Assembly (NCBI GenBank): GCA_046327755.1
Contig: JAXLXW010000005.1
Coordinates: 124,001-188,000, forward strand
Reading direction: 5' to 3'
DNA from: SCN-70-22 sp046327755
Lineage (GTDB): Bacteria; Gemmatimonadota; Gemmatimonadetes; Gemmatimonadales; Gemmatimonadaceae
DNA length: 64,000 nucleotides
Both the position numbers and the translations under genes were made by a program. The notes under the pieces were generated by a model, which saw only the letters and a program-made list of their open reading frames with translations, had not been told where the DNA came from and ran no database searches. How positions within the stretch are numbered: the first letter of the stretch is position 1; every line of letters starts with the position of its first letter. Shown here piece after piece: positions 33,533 to 42,481 of the stretch.

Positions 33533-36187
33533 CTAGGCATCCCTAGCCAGCCGCGACAGCTCGTCGAGGAGCTTCATCGCCTCAAGCGGCGTCATCTGGT
33601 TCACATCCACCTGCTTGAGCCTGAGCACCGCCGGATGCGGCTCGGCGGCGAAGAGGGACAACTGCGGTGTCGCCACCCCCCCTCTCGACTTCTCGTCCTC
33701 TCGTCTTCTCGTCTTCTCCCCCGAGAGTCCTGCCACCAACGCCTCCCCCTCGAGCAGCTTCAACACTTCCCGCGCCCGCTGGATCACGGCCTTGGGCAGT
33801 CCCGCCAGCCTCCCCACCTCGATCCCGTACGACCGATCGGCGCCACCCGGCTGCAGTCGGTGAAGGAAGAGCACCTGCTCCCCCACCTCGCGCACCGCGA
33901 CGTTGAAGTTGCGCGCCGCCGGAAGCTCGTCGGTGAGTTGCGTCAGCTCGTGATAGTGCGTGGCGAAGACCGTCTTGGCCCCGGTCGTGTCGTGCAGGTG
34001 CTCGCTCACCGCCCACGCGATTGACACTCCATCGTACGTCGACGTCCCGCGCCCGATCTCATCCAGCAGCACCAGCGACCGCTTGGTCGCCGTGTGCAGG
34101 ATGGCGCTCGTCTCCGCCATCTCGACCATGAAGGTCGACTGCCCGCGCACGAGGTTGTCACTCGCCCCCACGCGCGTGAAGATGCGGTCGATGATCCCGA
34201 TCGTCGCCTTCGCCGCCGGGACGAACGACCCCACCTGCGCAATCAGCGCGATGAGCCCGATCTGGCGCAGGATCGTGGACTTGCCCGCCATGTTGGGGCC
34301 GGTGAGGATGATCATCCGCCCGGTATCCGACAGCTGCACATCGTTGGGGATGAACTTGTCGCGCGGCATCATCCGCTCCACCACCGGGTGGCGCCCGCCG
34401 ATGACGTCCAGCTCGAAGCCGTTCGTGATCTCCGGACGCACGTAGCGCTCGGTCGCCGCCACCTCGGCCAGCGTCGCCAGCACGTCCAGCTGTGCCACCA
34501 GCGCCGCCGCCCCTTGCAGCCGGCGAATCGCCCCGCCCACGCGCGTGCGCAGCGCCTCGAACAGCTCGCGCTCGCGCACCTCGATACGCTCGGTCGCCGT
34601 CAGGACCTTCTCCTCGTACTCCTTGAGCGCCGGCGTCACATAGCGCTCGGCGCCGGTGAGCGTCTGCCGGCGCTGGTAGTCGTCGGGGATCAGGTGCCGG
34701 TTGGCGTTGGTGATCTCGATGAAGTACCCGAAGACGCGGTTGTAGCCCACCTTGAGCGAGGCGATCCCCGTCCGCTCGCGCTCGGCCGCCTGGATGTTGG
34801 CGATGGCATCGCGCCCGCCATCGCGAAGTGCCCGCAGCTCGTCCAGCGAGGCATCGACGCCAGGGCGAATCGCATCCTCATCACCGATCGCCACCGGTGG
34901 GCGGTCCACCAGCGCGGCCGAGATCTCCTCGGCGAGATCCGCGCACGAGTCCCAACGTCCGGCGATGTCGCCCAGCGCGCCGTAATCCGTGAGGTGGGCC
35001 ATGGCCGCGACCACACGCGGGAGCTGCGCCAGCGAAACGCCTAACGCTCCCAGCTCGCGCGGCGTGGCGCGCCCGGCCGCCGCCTTGCTCGCCAGCCGCT
35101 CCACGTCCCGCACGCCGTCGAGCGCGTCACGCAACGCCCCGCGTGCGAGCGAGTCGCCCACCAGCGCCCCCACCGCATCCAACCGCGCGTCGATCGCCCC
35201 CTTCTCCAGCAGCGGCGCCAGCAGCCACTGCCGGAGCAGTCGCGCCCCCATTGGCGTCTGCGTGCGGTCGAAGACGCCAAGGAGGGTCCCGGCACGCTCG
35301 GCCGCAGCGCGCCCGTTGGGGTGGTCGCTCTCACCGCGCAGCGACTCGACGAGCTCGAGATTGCGGCGCGTCATCTCGTCCAGCGGCATCACCCCGCCCG
35401 CGCGCTCCAGCGTCGGGCGCGACAGGTGCGGAACCCCCGCCGGCTGCAACTCGCGCACGTACTTGAGCAGCGCGCCGCCCGCCCCCACCGCCGCCGCCGC
35501 GTCGCCCCCCACGCCAAAGCCTTCCAGCGAGTGCACGCCGAAGTGCCGCGCCAGCTCCTCGCGCGCCAGGTCCGGATCGAACTCCCACCCGTCGCGCTCC
35601 GTCACCAGCGCTCCGTCGGCATGCAGCTCTCCCGCCGCCGCTCCCACCAACGAGGTGCCGCGCGCCACCAGCACCTCGCTCGGGGCAAAGCGCGCCAACG
35701 CCGCGCCGGCGTCGCGCGCCGGCGCGATCACCAGGTGGAAGGCCCCCGTCGAGACGTCGGCAGCTGCAATGCCGAAGGTGTCGCCGTCGCGGTGCACCGC
35801 GCAGAGGAAGTTGTTGCGCGTGACATCCAGCAGGTCGTCGGCAAAGGCCGCTCCTGGCGTGATTGTCTCCACCACTTCGCGCCGCACGATCCCCTTGGCC
35901 AGCTTGGGATCCTCCACCTGCTCGCAGATGGCGACGCGGAACCCCTGCTGCACCAGGCGGCGCAGGTAGTCGTTGACCGCCTTGACGGGAACGCCCGCCA
36001 GCGGGACGTCGGAGGCACCGCCATTGTTGCGGCTGGTGAGCGTGAGGCCCAGCACCCGCGATGCCACTTCGGCGTCCTCGAAGAACATCTCGTAGAAGTC
36101 GCCCATCCGGAACAGCAGGATCGCCTCCTGGTGGCGAGCCTTGATGTCCCGGTACTGCTGCATCAGCGGCGTTCCGTCGCGACTCAT
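33533..36187 (-). CDS. mutS: DNA mismatch repair protein MutS
   Basis: This full-length 884-residue MutS has the mismatch-binding Phe-X-Glu in FRMGDFYEMF (about residues 26-35), the Walker A loop GPNMAGKST, the Walker B LLDEIGRGTSTYDG, and the HxH-like ATHYHELTQL. It binds mispairs and recruits MutL. The C-terminal region before the end has a short Arg/Glu-rich linker with no beta-clamp motif obvious. It is preceded by the SPOR gene with 18 bp spacing. Confidence 0.98.
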   Translation of the reverse strand: MSRDGTPLMQQYRDIKARHQEAILLFRMGDFYEMFFEDAEVASRVLGLTLTSRNNGGASDVPLAGVPVKAVNDYLRRLVQQGFRVAICEQVEDPKLAKGIVRREVVETITPGAAFADDLLDVTRNNFLCAVHRDGDTFGIAAADVSTGAFHLVIAPARDAGAALARFAPSEVLVARGTSLVGAAAGELHADGALVTERDGWEFDPDLAREELARHFGVHSLEGFGVGGDAAAAVGAGGALLKYVRELQPAGVPHLSRPTLERAGGVMPLDEMTRRNLELVESLRGESDHPNGRAAAERAGTLLGVFDRTQTPMGARLLRQWLLAPLLEKGAIDARLDAVGALVGDSLARGALRDALDGVRDVERLASKAAAGRATPRELGALGVSLAQLPRVVAAMAHLTDYGALGDIAGRWDSCADLAEEISAALVDRPPVAIGDEDAIRPGVDASLDELRALRDGGRDAIANIQAAERERTGIASLKVGYNRVFGYFIEITNANRHLIPDDYQRRQTLTGAERYVTPALKEYEEKVLTATERIEVRERELFEALRTRVGGAIRRLQGAAALVAQLDVLATLAEVAATERYVRPEITNGFELDVIGGRHPVVERMMPRDKFIPNDVQLSDTGRMIILTGPNMAGKSTILRQIGLIALIAQVGSFVPAAKATIGIIDRIFTRVGASDNLVRGQSTFMVEMAETSAILHTATKRSLVLLDEIGRGTSTYDGVSIAWAVSEHLHDTTGAKTVFATHYHELTQLTDELPAARNFNVAVREVGEQVLFLHRLQPGGADRSYGIEVGRLAGLPKAVIQRAREVLKLLEGEALVAGLSGEKTRRREDEKSRGGVATPQLSLFAAEPHPAVLRLKQVDVNQMTPLEAMKLLDELSRLARDA

Positions 36188-36205
36188 CGGCGGCTCATCA
36201 GCGGT

Positions 36206-37312
36206 TCATTGCGGCTCGGCCTCGACGACCATCCCGTTCAACCGCGACCCCTTCATGCGCGCCAGCGCGGCATCGGCCTCCTCACGCGTCGCGTAGCGCC
36301 CCACGCGCACACGGAACGGCGCCTTGGTTCCCCACACGCGCGCCTCGTAACCGCGCTGCTGCAGCACGTCCCGCAACGCCTCGGCGTCACGCTGCTTGGG
36401 AAAGGCCGCCACCTGCACCGTGAACACCTTGCCCGGCACCGCGGCGGCGGCACTGTCGGCGGCGGCACTGTCGGCGGCCGCGCGTTCCGCGCGTTCAGCT
36501 GCAATGCGCTCCCTCTCGAGGCGCGCCCGTTCCTTGCGCTCAGCTTCCACCCGCGCCTTCTCGGCGCGCGCCGCTTCTGCTCGTTCCTTCGCCTTCTCCC
36601 TGGCGGTCTTCGGCTTGGCCTTCGCGCCGGCGTCCTTCGCGTCCTTGGTGTCTTTCGCCCCCTTGGCCGCGGCGGTCGCGTCGGCCGCGGTGGCCGTCGT
36701 ATCGGCCGGCGTCGCGGCTGCGAGCGCTCCTGCGCTGCACCGCTGGCGGTAGTAGTCGATCTGGTTCACCAGTTCGACGTCATCGGCCGAGACGCGCGCG
36801 CGCGACGTGGCTAACGACTGGCAGCCGTGCGGCAGGTCGCCATCCTCGATCGCCAGCCGCCCCGCCCAGAACGCGGCCTTCGAGGCCTGGCTCCCGTCGG
36901 GATGCTCGCGCACCAGGCGTTCGAAGTTGCGGCGTGCCCCCGGGCGATCGCCACGCGCCAGCTTGAGCTGCGCCACCATCATTGTGGCATCCTCGGCGCG
37001 CGGTGACAGCGCGTACTCCACGCTCACGCGCAGGTAGTCACGCTCCGCCTCCACCGCACTCGACGAGGCGAAGGCGCGCGCGTAGAGCGCCTCCACATAC
37101 GCCGCGCTCCCCTCGGGTGTCGCTTGCACCAACGAGTCAGCGTACGCGCGGGCACCCTCGCGATCGCCTCCGTTCACCATTCGCTGCACGCGCGACAGGA
37201 TGGCGCTGGGCGGCGCGTCGGTGCGCTGTCCGTGCGCCGTGTTCGGCACGAGCAGGGCCAGCGAGGCGAGGGCGACGAGTGCGGCGTTAACACCGCGTCT
37301 CCACGCCGTCAT
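36206..37312 (-). CDS. SPOR-domain exported protein with TPR-like N-terminus
   Basis: ATG 37312 gives a 368-residue protein with a signal peptide ending in TAHGQ. A helical TPR-like region (about 30-190, with GARAYADSLVQATPEGS, FERLVREHPDGSQASKAAFWAGR) is followed by a charged Ala/Lys/Glu coiled-coil stretch (about 220-295). A SPOR peptidoglycan-binding domain closes the protein: FTVQVAAFPKQRDAEALRDVLQQRGY to FRVRVGRYATREEADAAL. It probably binds denuded septal glycan. The frame continues upstream to ATG 37459 through a 9-bp repeat, but that extension has no signal character. Confidence 0.75.
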   Translation of the reverse strand: MTAWRRGVNAALVALASLALLVPNTAHGQRTDAPPSAILSRVQRMVNGGDREGARAYADSLVQATPEGSAAYVEALYARAFASSSAVEAERDYLRVSVEYALSPRAEDATMMVAQLKLARGDRPGARRNFERLVREHPDGSQASKAAFWAGRLAIEDGDLPHGCQSLATSRARVSADDVELVNQIDYYRQRCSAGALAAATPADTTATAADATAAAKGAKDTKDAKDAGAKAKPKTAREKAKERAEAARAEKARVEAERKERARLERERIAAERAERAAADSAAADSAAAAVPGKVFTVQVAAFPKQRDAEALRDVLQQRGYEARVWGTKAPFRVRVGRYATREEADAALARMKGSRLNGMVVEAEPQ

Positions 37313-37330
37313 CGCGGAGACGTGTCGCGA

Positions 37331-37357
37331 TGCAGGCAATGCAGGCAATGCAGGCAA
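37331..37357. repeat. 9-bp tandem repeat, three copies
   Basis: TGCAGGCAA is repeated at 37331, 37340 and 37349, just upstream of the SPOR gene's likely start. If translation began further upstream it would encode ALP repeats. Confidence 0.7.
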
Positions 37358-37550
37358 TGCATCCGGTGCTTCACCGCGCGCGGTGCGCGGCGAATCCACT
37401 CGGGCATCGCCGCGTACGACGTGGACGAGCGAAGGGGAGGAGGAGGAGAGCCGCTTCATGACGTGCGAGGTCGCTCGGGATCGCGGTGGACGCCTAGGCT
37501 GCGCTAGGCCGAGTGGGGGGGCGCGAAGCGCGTTGGGGGAGCGATGCGCG

Positions 37551-38603
37551 TTAGGCGGCGCTGCGCCGCGCCGGCGCACACATCGCGCACACCAGCGAGG
37601 CCAGCATCTGGTCGTCCGACGAGAGCTTGGTGTCCTTGGCCGCGCGATCGGCGGCGAGCAGCGCCGCCAGGGCGCGGTCGATGCTCGGGGCGTCCCAGCG
37701 GGCCACGTTGCGTTTCCAGCAGTCGGTCGCCTCGCTCCACGAGCGCATGGGATAGGCGCCGGTTTCCTTCAACAAGCCAAACAGCTCGCTCCCCAACCGC
37801 GCCTCGGACACGCCGCGGTCGCGCGCCTGTCGCGCCCACCCGATGGCGAGCGTCTGGACGCTGAGGGCGATGATGATCGGGACCAACCCCGATTTCGGCA
37901 GCTGCAACACATGCTCGATCATCGCCAGCGCCCCCGCCGCATCGCGCGCCGCCACGCGGTCCAGGAAGTCGCCCAGCGACTCGCCGTGCCGCACACCGAC
38001 CACCGCGGCAACCGCCGCTTCGTCGATCGTCGCCCCCTGCGTGTACGAGACGAGCTTGTCGACTTCCGAGGCCATCTGCCCCGCGTCGCTCCCTACCGAC
38101 TCGAACAGGAGCGACACTGCGCGCTCGGTCATCGTCACGCCGTGCACCTCCTGCGCGTGCCGCGACACCCACTCCATCAGCTCCTGGTCGCGCAGCACCG
38201 GGAACGGCAACGACACCACGCCGTGGTCCAGCCCTTTCTCCGGCTTGGCGCCGGCAGGCGCAACGAGGAGGAGCACCGTGTCGCGCGAGGGGCGTGTGAG
38301 GTAGCGCTCGAGCACCGCGCGCGCGTCCTTCTTGAGCGCCGGCACGTCGCGCAGCACCACCACGCGGCGGTCCGCCATCATGGGGAGCGTGTTCACCGCC
38401 GACGCCAACTGCTCCGGCGTCACCTCGGCGCCGCGCAGGAGGTCGAAGTTGAAGTCGCGCGTGGCCGGGTCCACGGCGCCGGCAACCAGCTCGCGCACCG
38501 CGCTCTCCTTCCGGTACTCGTCGTCGCCGTGGAAGAAGTACGCCGGCTCGAAGGCCTTGCTCACGATCGCCTTCCGCAGCTCGCGGAGCCCCTGGGCACT
38601 CAT
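37551..38603 (-). CDS. holA: DNA polymerase III subunit delta
   Basis: ATG 38603 gives 350 residues. The N-terminal AAA-like region has AFEPAYFFHGDDEYRKESAVREL, typical of HolA, followed by NTLPMMADRRVVVLRDV and the middle domain FESVGSDAGQMASEVDKLVSY. The C-terminal collar helices contain LAIGWARQARD. It loads the sliding clamp as part of the clamp loader. A much longer upstream frame (to 39206) is not supported by homology. The stop codon is in a GTTAGG context. Confidence 0.92.
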   Translation of the reverse strand: MSAQGLRELRKAIVSKAFEPAYFFHGDDEYRKESAVRELVAGAVDPATRDFNFDLLRGAEVTPEQLASAVNTLPMMADRRVVVLRDVPALKKDARAVLERYLTRPSRDTVLLLVAPAGAKPEKGLDHGVVSLPFPVLRDQELMEWVSRHAQEVHGVTMTERAVSLLFESVGSDAGQMASEVDKLVSYTQGATIDEAAVAAVVGVRHGESLGDFLDRVAARDAAGALAMIEHVLQLPKSGLVPIIIALSVQTLAIGWARQARDRGVSEARLGSELFGLLKETGAYPMRSWSEATDCWKRNVARWDAPSIDRALAALLAADRAAKDTKLSSDDQMLASLVCAMCAPARRSAA

Positions 38604-38710
38604 GGTGGCCCAATATAGCGCGCCGGCTGCCCCCCTTCCTTCGCGGCGCCCACGCCGAGGCTGACGATCCTCACGCTGGTGGGCTGCGCTTGCCGCCCCG
38701 TATCGCGCGC

Positions 38711-39301
38711 CTAGTGCGCCTGCCCCTCGCCCGCGTAGCTCACGGCGCGAACCGCGGTGCCGCGGCGCCGCCCGGCATAGCGCGATGACGCTTCTTCCAT
38801 CATCAGCAGCGCCGGCCACACCGCCATCCCCGTCGAGACCGACGTCACGAAGGCAGGAGGCGCCACCGGGAGGGTGGCGTTCACCCCCAATGGCGCCCCA
38901 TTCGGCCGATACACCACGCTCGGGAGGCGAGCGACGTTTACCGCTTCGCTCGTCGCTACCGCTCCATCGCGCATGACGACGGCGAACAGCCCCAACGCGA
39001 CGACCCCGATCGACATCGACAGGAAGCCGCTCATCCCCGGCCCGCGGAATAGCGGCGCGGGAGCCAACTGGCGACGGCGTTCGTCCTCGAGCCGCTTCGC
39101 CAACCGCGACGAGAAGTCGGCCGACGGCTGGATGGTCGGGAGGTTGTTTCGGATCAGGAGGAGGCTGCGCCGCACGTCGCGATCCAGCCGCGCGCACGCG
39201 TCGCACTCATTCCGGTGTCGTTCCATGCGCACCACGTCCACCCCGGGGAGGGTGTCATCGACAAAGGCGAGGTGTTGGCGGCGGAACGACCTGCAATCCA
39301 T
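38711..39301 (-). CDS. Anti-sigma factor with zinc-binding HX3CX2C motif
   Basis: ATG 39301 gives a 196-residue protein with an N-terminal cytosolic zinc-finger domain: MERHRNECDACARLDRD fits HX3CX2C. A membrane helix is predicted at about residues 93-113 (FLSMSIGVVALGLFAVVM), and the exported C-terminal part ends in EEASSRYAGRRRG. This matches ZAS-type anti-sigma factors, which hold their cognate ECF sigma until a signal arrives. The sigma gene is 188 bp upstream on the same strand. No ribosome-binding site is obvious. Confidence 0.75.
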   Translation of the reverse strand: MDCRSFRRQHLAFVDDTLPGVDVVRMERHRNECDACARLDRDVRRSLLLIRNNLPTIQPSADFSSRLAKRLEDERRRQLAPAPLFRGPGMSGFLSMSIGVVALGLFAVVMRDGAVATSEAVNVARLPSVVYRPNGAPLGVNATLPVAPPAFVTSVSTGMAVWPALLMMEEASSRYAGRRRGTAVRAVSYAGEGQAH

Positions 39302-39418
39302 GACGCGGAGAACCGTGTAGGCTGGCGACGGGGGGAGGGTACCCACTGGACCGAATCGGGTTCCCATTTTGCACACGGCGTGCACCAAATGCTAGCGCTC
39401 GCCGTACTGAAAGACGAA

Positions 39419-39450
39419 GGGCCCCCCACGTTGTTTCCGTGGAAGGGCCC
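39419..39450 (-). terminator. Terminator-like hairpin between sigma and anti-sigma genes
   Basis: On the minus strand, GGGCCCTTCCACG pairs with CGTGGGGGGCCC, with two G-U pairs, around a seven-base loop. A TTCGTCTTTC tail follows. It may attenuate anti-sigma expression relative to sigma. Confidence 0.55.
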
Positions 39451-39488
39451 CGCGTCCGCGCAGACGCCCGGCCGGCCGTCGCCGTCGA

Positions 39489-40127
39489 CTACCGCAGCCC
39501 TGGGCTGATGATCGCCGCGAAGGCGTTGCGCGCCCGGTTCAGCCGCGACTTCACGGTTCCCAGGTTGCAGTCGGTGATCTCGGCGATCTCCTCGTACGAC
39601 TTTCCTTCGAGCTCGCGCAGCACGAACACCTGGCGATGGTGCTCGGGCAGTCGCTCCACCGACAGCTCCACCAGCTCGCGCAGGTGGCGCTTGCGATAGA
39701 GGTCGTCCGGACGGGACGCCGGGTCCTCGAACTGCAGCGGACGATCCTCGTCCTGCCAGTTCTTCCGGATGGCCTGGAAGAGCACGAGCGGGTTCCGCGA
39801 GCGGTTGCGCAGTTCGTTCTTGGCCAGGTTCGACGCGATGGTGTAGATCCACGTCGAGAACTTCTTCGACCGGTCGAAGCGATGCAGGTGGCGGTACACG
39901 CGGATGAACACCTCCTGAACGAGGTCCTCCGCCCGCTCGCGATCACCGATGGTCCGGTAGATGAAGTTCAGCAGGCGCGTCTGGTAGCGATCGACCAGCT
40001 CCTGGAAGGCGCGCTCCTCGCCGGTGAGGAAGGCGCTGACCACCGCACCGTCATCCACCTGTCGGAGCTGCTCCCTGACCGCGTGTCCCGCGGGAAGGTG
40101 CGCCGATTGGAGTGCCGAGTCAGCCAT
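39489..40127 (-). CDS. ECF-family RNA polymerase sigma factor
   Basis: ATG 40127 follows a GAGGAGA site and gives 212 residues. Region 2 is clear (FQELVDRYQTRLLNFIYRTIGDRERAEDLVQEVFIRVYRHLHRFDRSKKFSTWIY...), as is region 4 (VERLPEHHRQVFVLRELEGKSYEEIAEITDCNLGTVKSRLNRARNAF). It lacks regions 1 and 3, as ECF sigmas do. The likely partner is the ZAS anti-sigma factor downstream. An inverted repeat about 130 bp upstream suggests regulation of its transcription. Confidence 0.92.
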   Translation of the reverse strand: MADSALQSAHLPAGHAVREQLRQVDDGAVVSAFLTGEERAFQELVDRYQTRLLNFIYRTIGDRERAEDLVQEVFIRVYRHLHRFDRSKKFSTWIYTIASNLAKNELRNRSRNPLVLFQAIRKNWQDEDRPLQFEDPASRPDDLYRKRHLRELVELSVERLPEHHRQVFVLRELEGKSYEEIAEITDCNLGTVKSRLNRARNAFAAIISPGLR

Positions 40128-40256
40128 GGTGCGTCTCCTCTGGTCTCGCTGGTTGGTCGCGTGCATCCGGACCTATGGGGCGTTAGACGCCCCGAGGTCC
40201 TGTTCCGGTAAGGGCACGCCGCGTGCCCAACCACCCCGCCACAGTGACAGGGACGA

Positions 40257-40281
40257 TAACTACATATTTTGCTTGTAGTTA
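40257..40281. promoter_or_regulatory. Inverted repeat upstream of the ECF sigma gene
   Basis: TAACTAC (40257-40263) and GTAGTTA (40275-40281) are perfect inverted repeats 11 bp apart; outer GGGAC/GTCCC bases extend the symmetry. The tract is AT-rich. The rest of the 305-bp gap (40128-40432) has no gene. Confidence 0.5.
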
Positions 40282-40402
40282 CAGTGTCCCACGTCACGTT
40301 ACGTCCCCGCGACGTTCGTCGCCCCGTCCTCTGGGGATGACATCTCGCTGTTCCTGAATACAGGACAGTCGCCCCGATCCGGATCCCCTACGCGCCCAGC
40401 CC

Positions 40403-40432
40403 TTTCCCGAGCTTTCCCGTGCTTTCCCGAGC
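40403..40432. repeat. 10-bp tandem repeat next to the Nudix stop codon
   Basis: TTTCCCGAGC, TTTCCCGTGC and TTTCCCGAGC are consecutive, one helical turn each, and abut the stop codon of the minus-strand Nudix gene. Confidence 0.7.
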
Positions 40433-41032
40433 TCAGCGGCCGCAGCGAAACCCCGCGGCGTACAGAATGGCCACGATGGTCTTGCCGTCGACCACCTCTC
40501 CCTGCTCGATGAGCCGGAGGACTTCCGAGAGCGGTCGCGTGACCACCTCGATGAACTCGTCGGCCTCCAGCTGGCTCTCTCCCATGGCGAGCCCTGTCGC
40601 CATGAAGAGGTGGATCTTTTCGTCGGTGAAGCCGGGCGTGGTGTAGATCGTGATCAGGTGTTCGACACGCTCAGCCGTGCAACCCGTTTCCTCCAGGAGT
40701 TCGCGAACGGCACACGCCAGCGGCGTCTCTCCTGGATCCAACCGCCCGGCCGGTATCTCGTAGATGAAGCGCTCCGCCGCGTACCGGTACTGGCGGATGA
40801 GGAGGAGCTGCGGGTCCTCCCCGCGCGGATCGCTGGCAAAGGGGAGAACTGCCGAGGCCCCAGGGTGGCGAATCATCTCCAGCTCGCCGACCGTCCCGTT
40901 GGGGAAGCGGACCCGGTCGAGGTCGACGTTGAGGACGCGTCCGTTGTAGGCGCGCACCGAGTCCACGCGCGGGGAATCCTGCGTGGAGTGACCGGCGGAG
41001 CCGACCGCAGGCTGGTTGGTAAGGCCGCTCAT
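40433..41032 (-). CDS. Nudix hydrolase, ADP-ribose pyrophosphatase type
   Basis: This 199-residue protein has the complete Nudix box GX5EX7REUXEEXGU in GRLDPGETPLACAVRELLEETG, preceded by LLLIRQYRYAAERFIYEIPAG and followed by TTPGFTDEKIHLFMATG, as in ADP-ribose pyrophosphatases. It hydrolyses nucleoside-diphosphate-linked moieties with Mg2+. A GAGAGA sequence precedes the ATG. It lies 69 bp from the M16 gene on the same strand. Confidence 0.9.
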   Translation of the reverse strand: MSGLTNQPAVGSAGHSTQDSPRVDSVRAYNGRVLNVDLDRVRFPNGTVGELEMIRHPGASAVLPFASDPRGEDPQLLLIRQYRYAAERFIYEIPAGRLDPGETPLACAVRELLEETGCTAERVEHLITIYTTPGFTDEKIHLFMATGLAMGESQLEADEFIEVVTRPLSEVLRLIEQGEVVDGKTIVAILYAAGFRCGR

Positions 41033-41101
41033 TTTAGTCTCTCTTCAATACGAAATAGTCACACCACGCGACACTGGGCACGTCAAGAACTCCGCGTGGG
41101 G

Positions 41102-42481
41102 TCACGCGTCGAGCCGCGTCCCGGTCGCGTCGTACGTGTGCACCGGACCCAGGGCGAGCGATTCCAGCTGCCCGCGCACCGCCGACGGGTCACCCACCGC
41201 CACGACCTGCATCCGCGCCGGGTCCAGGTGTAACTGCGCCACACGCAGTACGTCGTCCGCCGTGACCGCCGCGATGCGCGCGCGGTAGCTGTCGAAGTAG
41301 TCCGGCGGGAGGGCAAAGCCGGCGCGTGTCGCCAGCGCCCCGGCGATGGCTGCCGATGTCTCGAACCGAATGGGGAAGACGCCGGTGAGGTAGTCCACCG
41401 CCAGCGACAGTTCGCTGGCGCTCACCCGGTCACTGCGCATGCGATCGATCTCGTTCAGGATCTCGGTGATGGCCGCCCCCGTCACGTCGCTGCGCACCGC
41501 TGTCGATGCCTCGAACAGCGACGCGTAGCGGCGCCAGTCGAACTGCGAGAAGGCGCCGTACGTATAGGCGTGCGCCTCGCGCAGGTTGAGGTTGATGCGG
41601 GAGTTGAAGAGCCCTCCCAGGATGGCGTTCATCACCGTGAGCGCATGGAAGTCGCGATGCGCGCGCGGGACCGACGGGTGCCCGACGCGCAGCTCCGACT
41701 GCGGGGCGTCGCCCTTCGCCACGAGATGGACCGCGCGCCCGGTCGTGGCAGCGCCGACATCGACCGCCGGCGCCACCTCGCCGTCGCGCCGCCACGAGCC
41801 CAGCATCTCGTCCGCCAGCTGCATGACGCGCGTCACGTCCACGTCCCCCACGACAATCAGCCGACTGCGCGCCGGGACGATGTAGCGCGCATGGTGCGCG
41901 ACCACCTCGTGCCGCGTGAGCCGCGACACCCCGGCCTCGTCGCCTGCATCGCCGGCGGCGTAGCGGCTCGCCGGGACGAAACAGAAGCGCGCGAACATGT
42001 CGTCGGCCAATCCGCGGGGCTCGGCACGCTGCTGCAGCAGCTCCGCCAGCTGCTCCTCGCGCAGGCGATCGACCTCCGCCTCGGGAAACGACGGGTCGCG
42101 CAGCACCTCGGCCAGCAGCTGCAACGCACCAGGGAGCTGCGCCGCCAGCACCGTCGTGCTGCACTCCGCGTGCGTCCACGTCACCCCCGTGTCGAGCGAA
42201 CCGCCCAGTTGCTCGAACGTCTCGGCCAGGGCGACCGCATCACGCGACCGCGTCCCTTCGGCCAGCGCCTCCGCCGTGAGGTTCGCCGTGCCGGCAGCCG
42301 CAACGTGGTCGCATTCCGCCCCCGCGTCCGCCATCAGCAGCACGGTCGCGAGCGGGAGGCGCCGCAGCGGAACCACGAGAACCTCGAGGCCGTTGGCGAA
42401 GCGCTGCGATTCCACTGCGGGGAAAGCGTACGGGCGCGCGACCCCAGCCGCCGGACGCCCACCAGTCGTCGACTCGCTCAT
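41102..42481 (-). CDS. M16-like protein, inactive partner subunit
   Basis: This 459-residue M16-fold protein lacks a signal peptide. The zinc-motif region reads AGTANLTAEALAEG instead of HXXEH, so it is non-catalytic, but it has the partner's conserved LREAHAYTYGAFSQF loop. Its start overlaps the stop of the catalytic M16 gene by four bases (ATGA). The pair resembles the secreted pair at 24.8-27.8 kb but is a separate lineage and cytosolic. Confidence 0.88.
   Translation of the reverse strand: MSESTTGGRPAAGVARPYAFPAVESQRFANGLEVLVVPLRRLPLATVLLMADAGAECDHVAAAGTANLTAEALAEGTRSRDAVALAETFEQLGGSLDTGVTWTHAECSTTVLAAQLPGALQLLAEVLRDPSFPEAEVDRLREEQLAELLQQRAEPRGLADDMFARFCFVPASRYAAGDAGDEAGVSRLTRHEVVAHHARYIVPARSRLIVVGDVDVTRVMQLADEMLGSWRRDGEVAPAVDVGAATTGRAVHLVAKGDAPQSELRVGHPSVPRAHRDFHALTVMNAILGGLFNSRINLNLREAHAYTYGAFSQFDWRRYASLFEASTAVRSDVTGAAITEILNEIDRMRSDRVSASELSLAVDYLTGVFPIRFETSAAIAGALATRAGFALPPDYFDSYRARIAAVTADDVLRVAQLHLDPARMQVVAVGDPSAVRGQLESLALGPVHTYDATGTRLDA

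Noticed and set aside
37551..39206. Extended holA frame of 551 codons
   Set aside because: Homology begins at ATG 38603; the upstream 200 codons overlap the anti-sigma gene in another frame and look non-coding.
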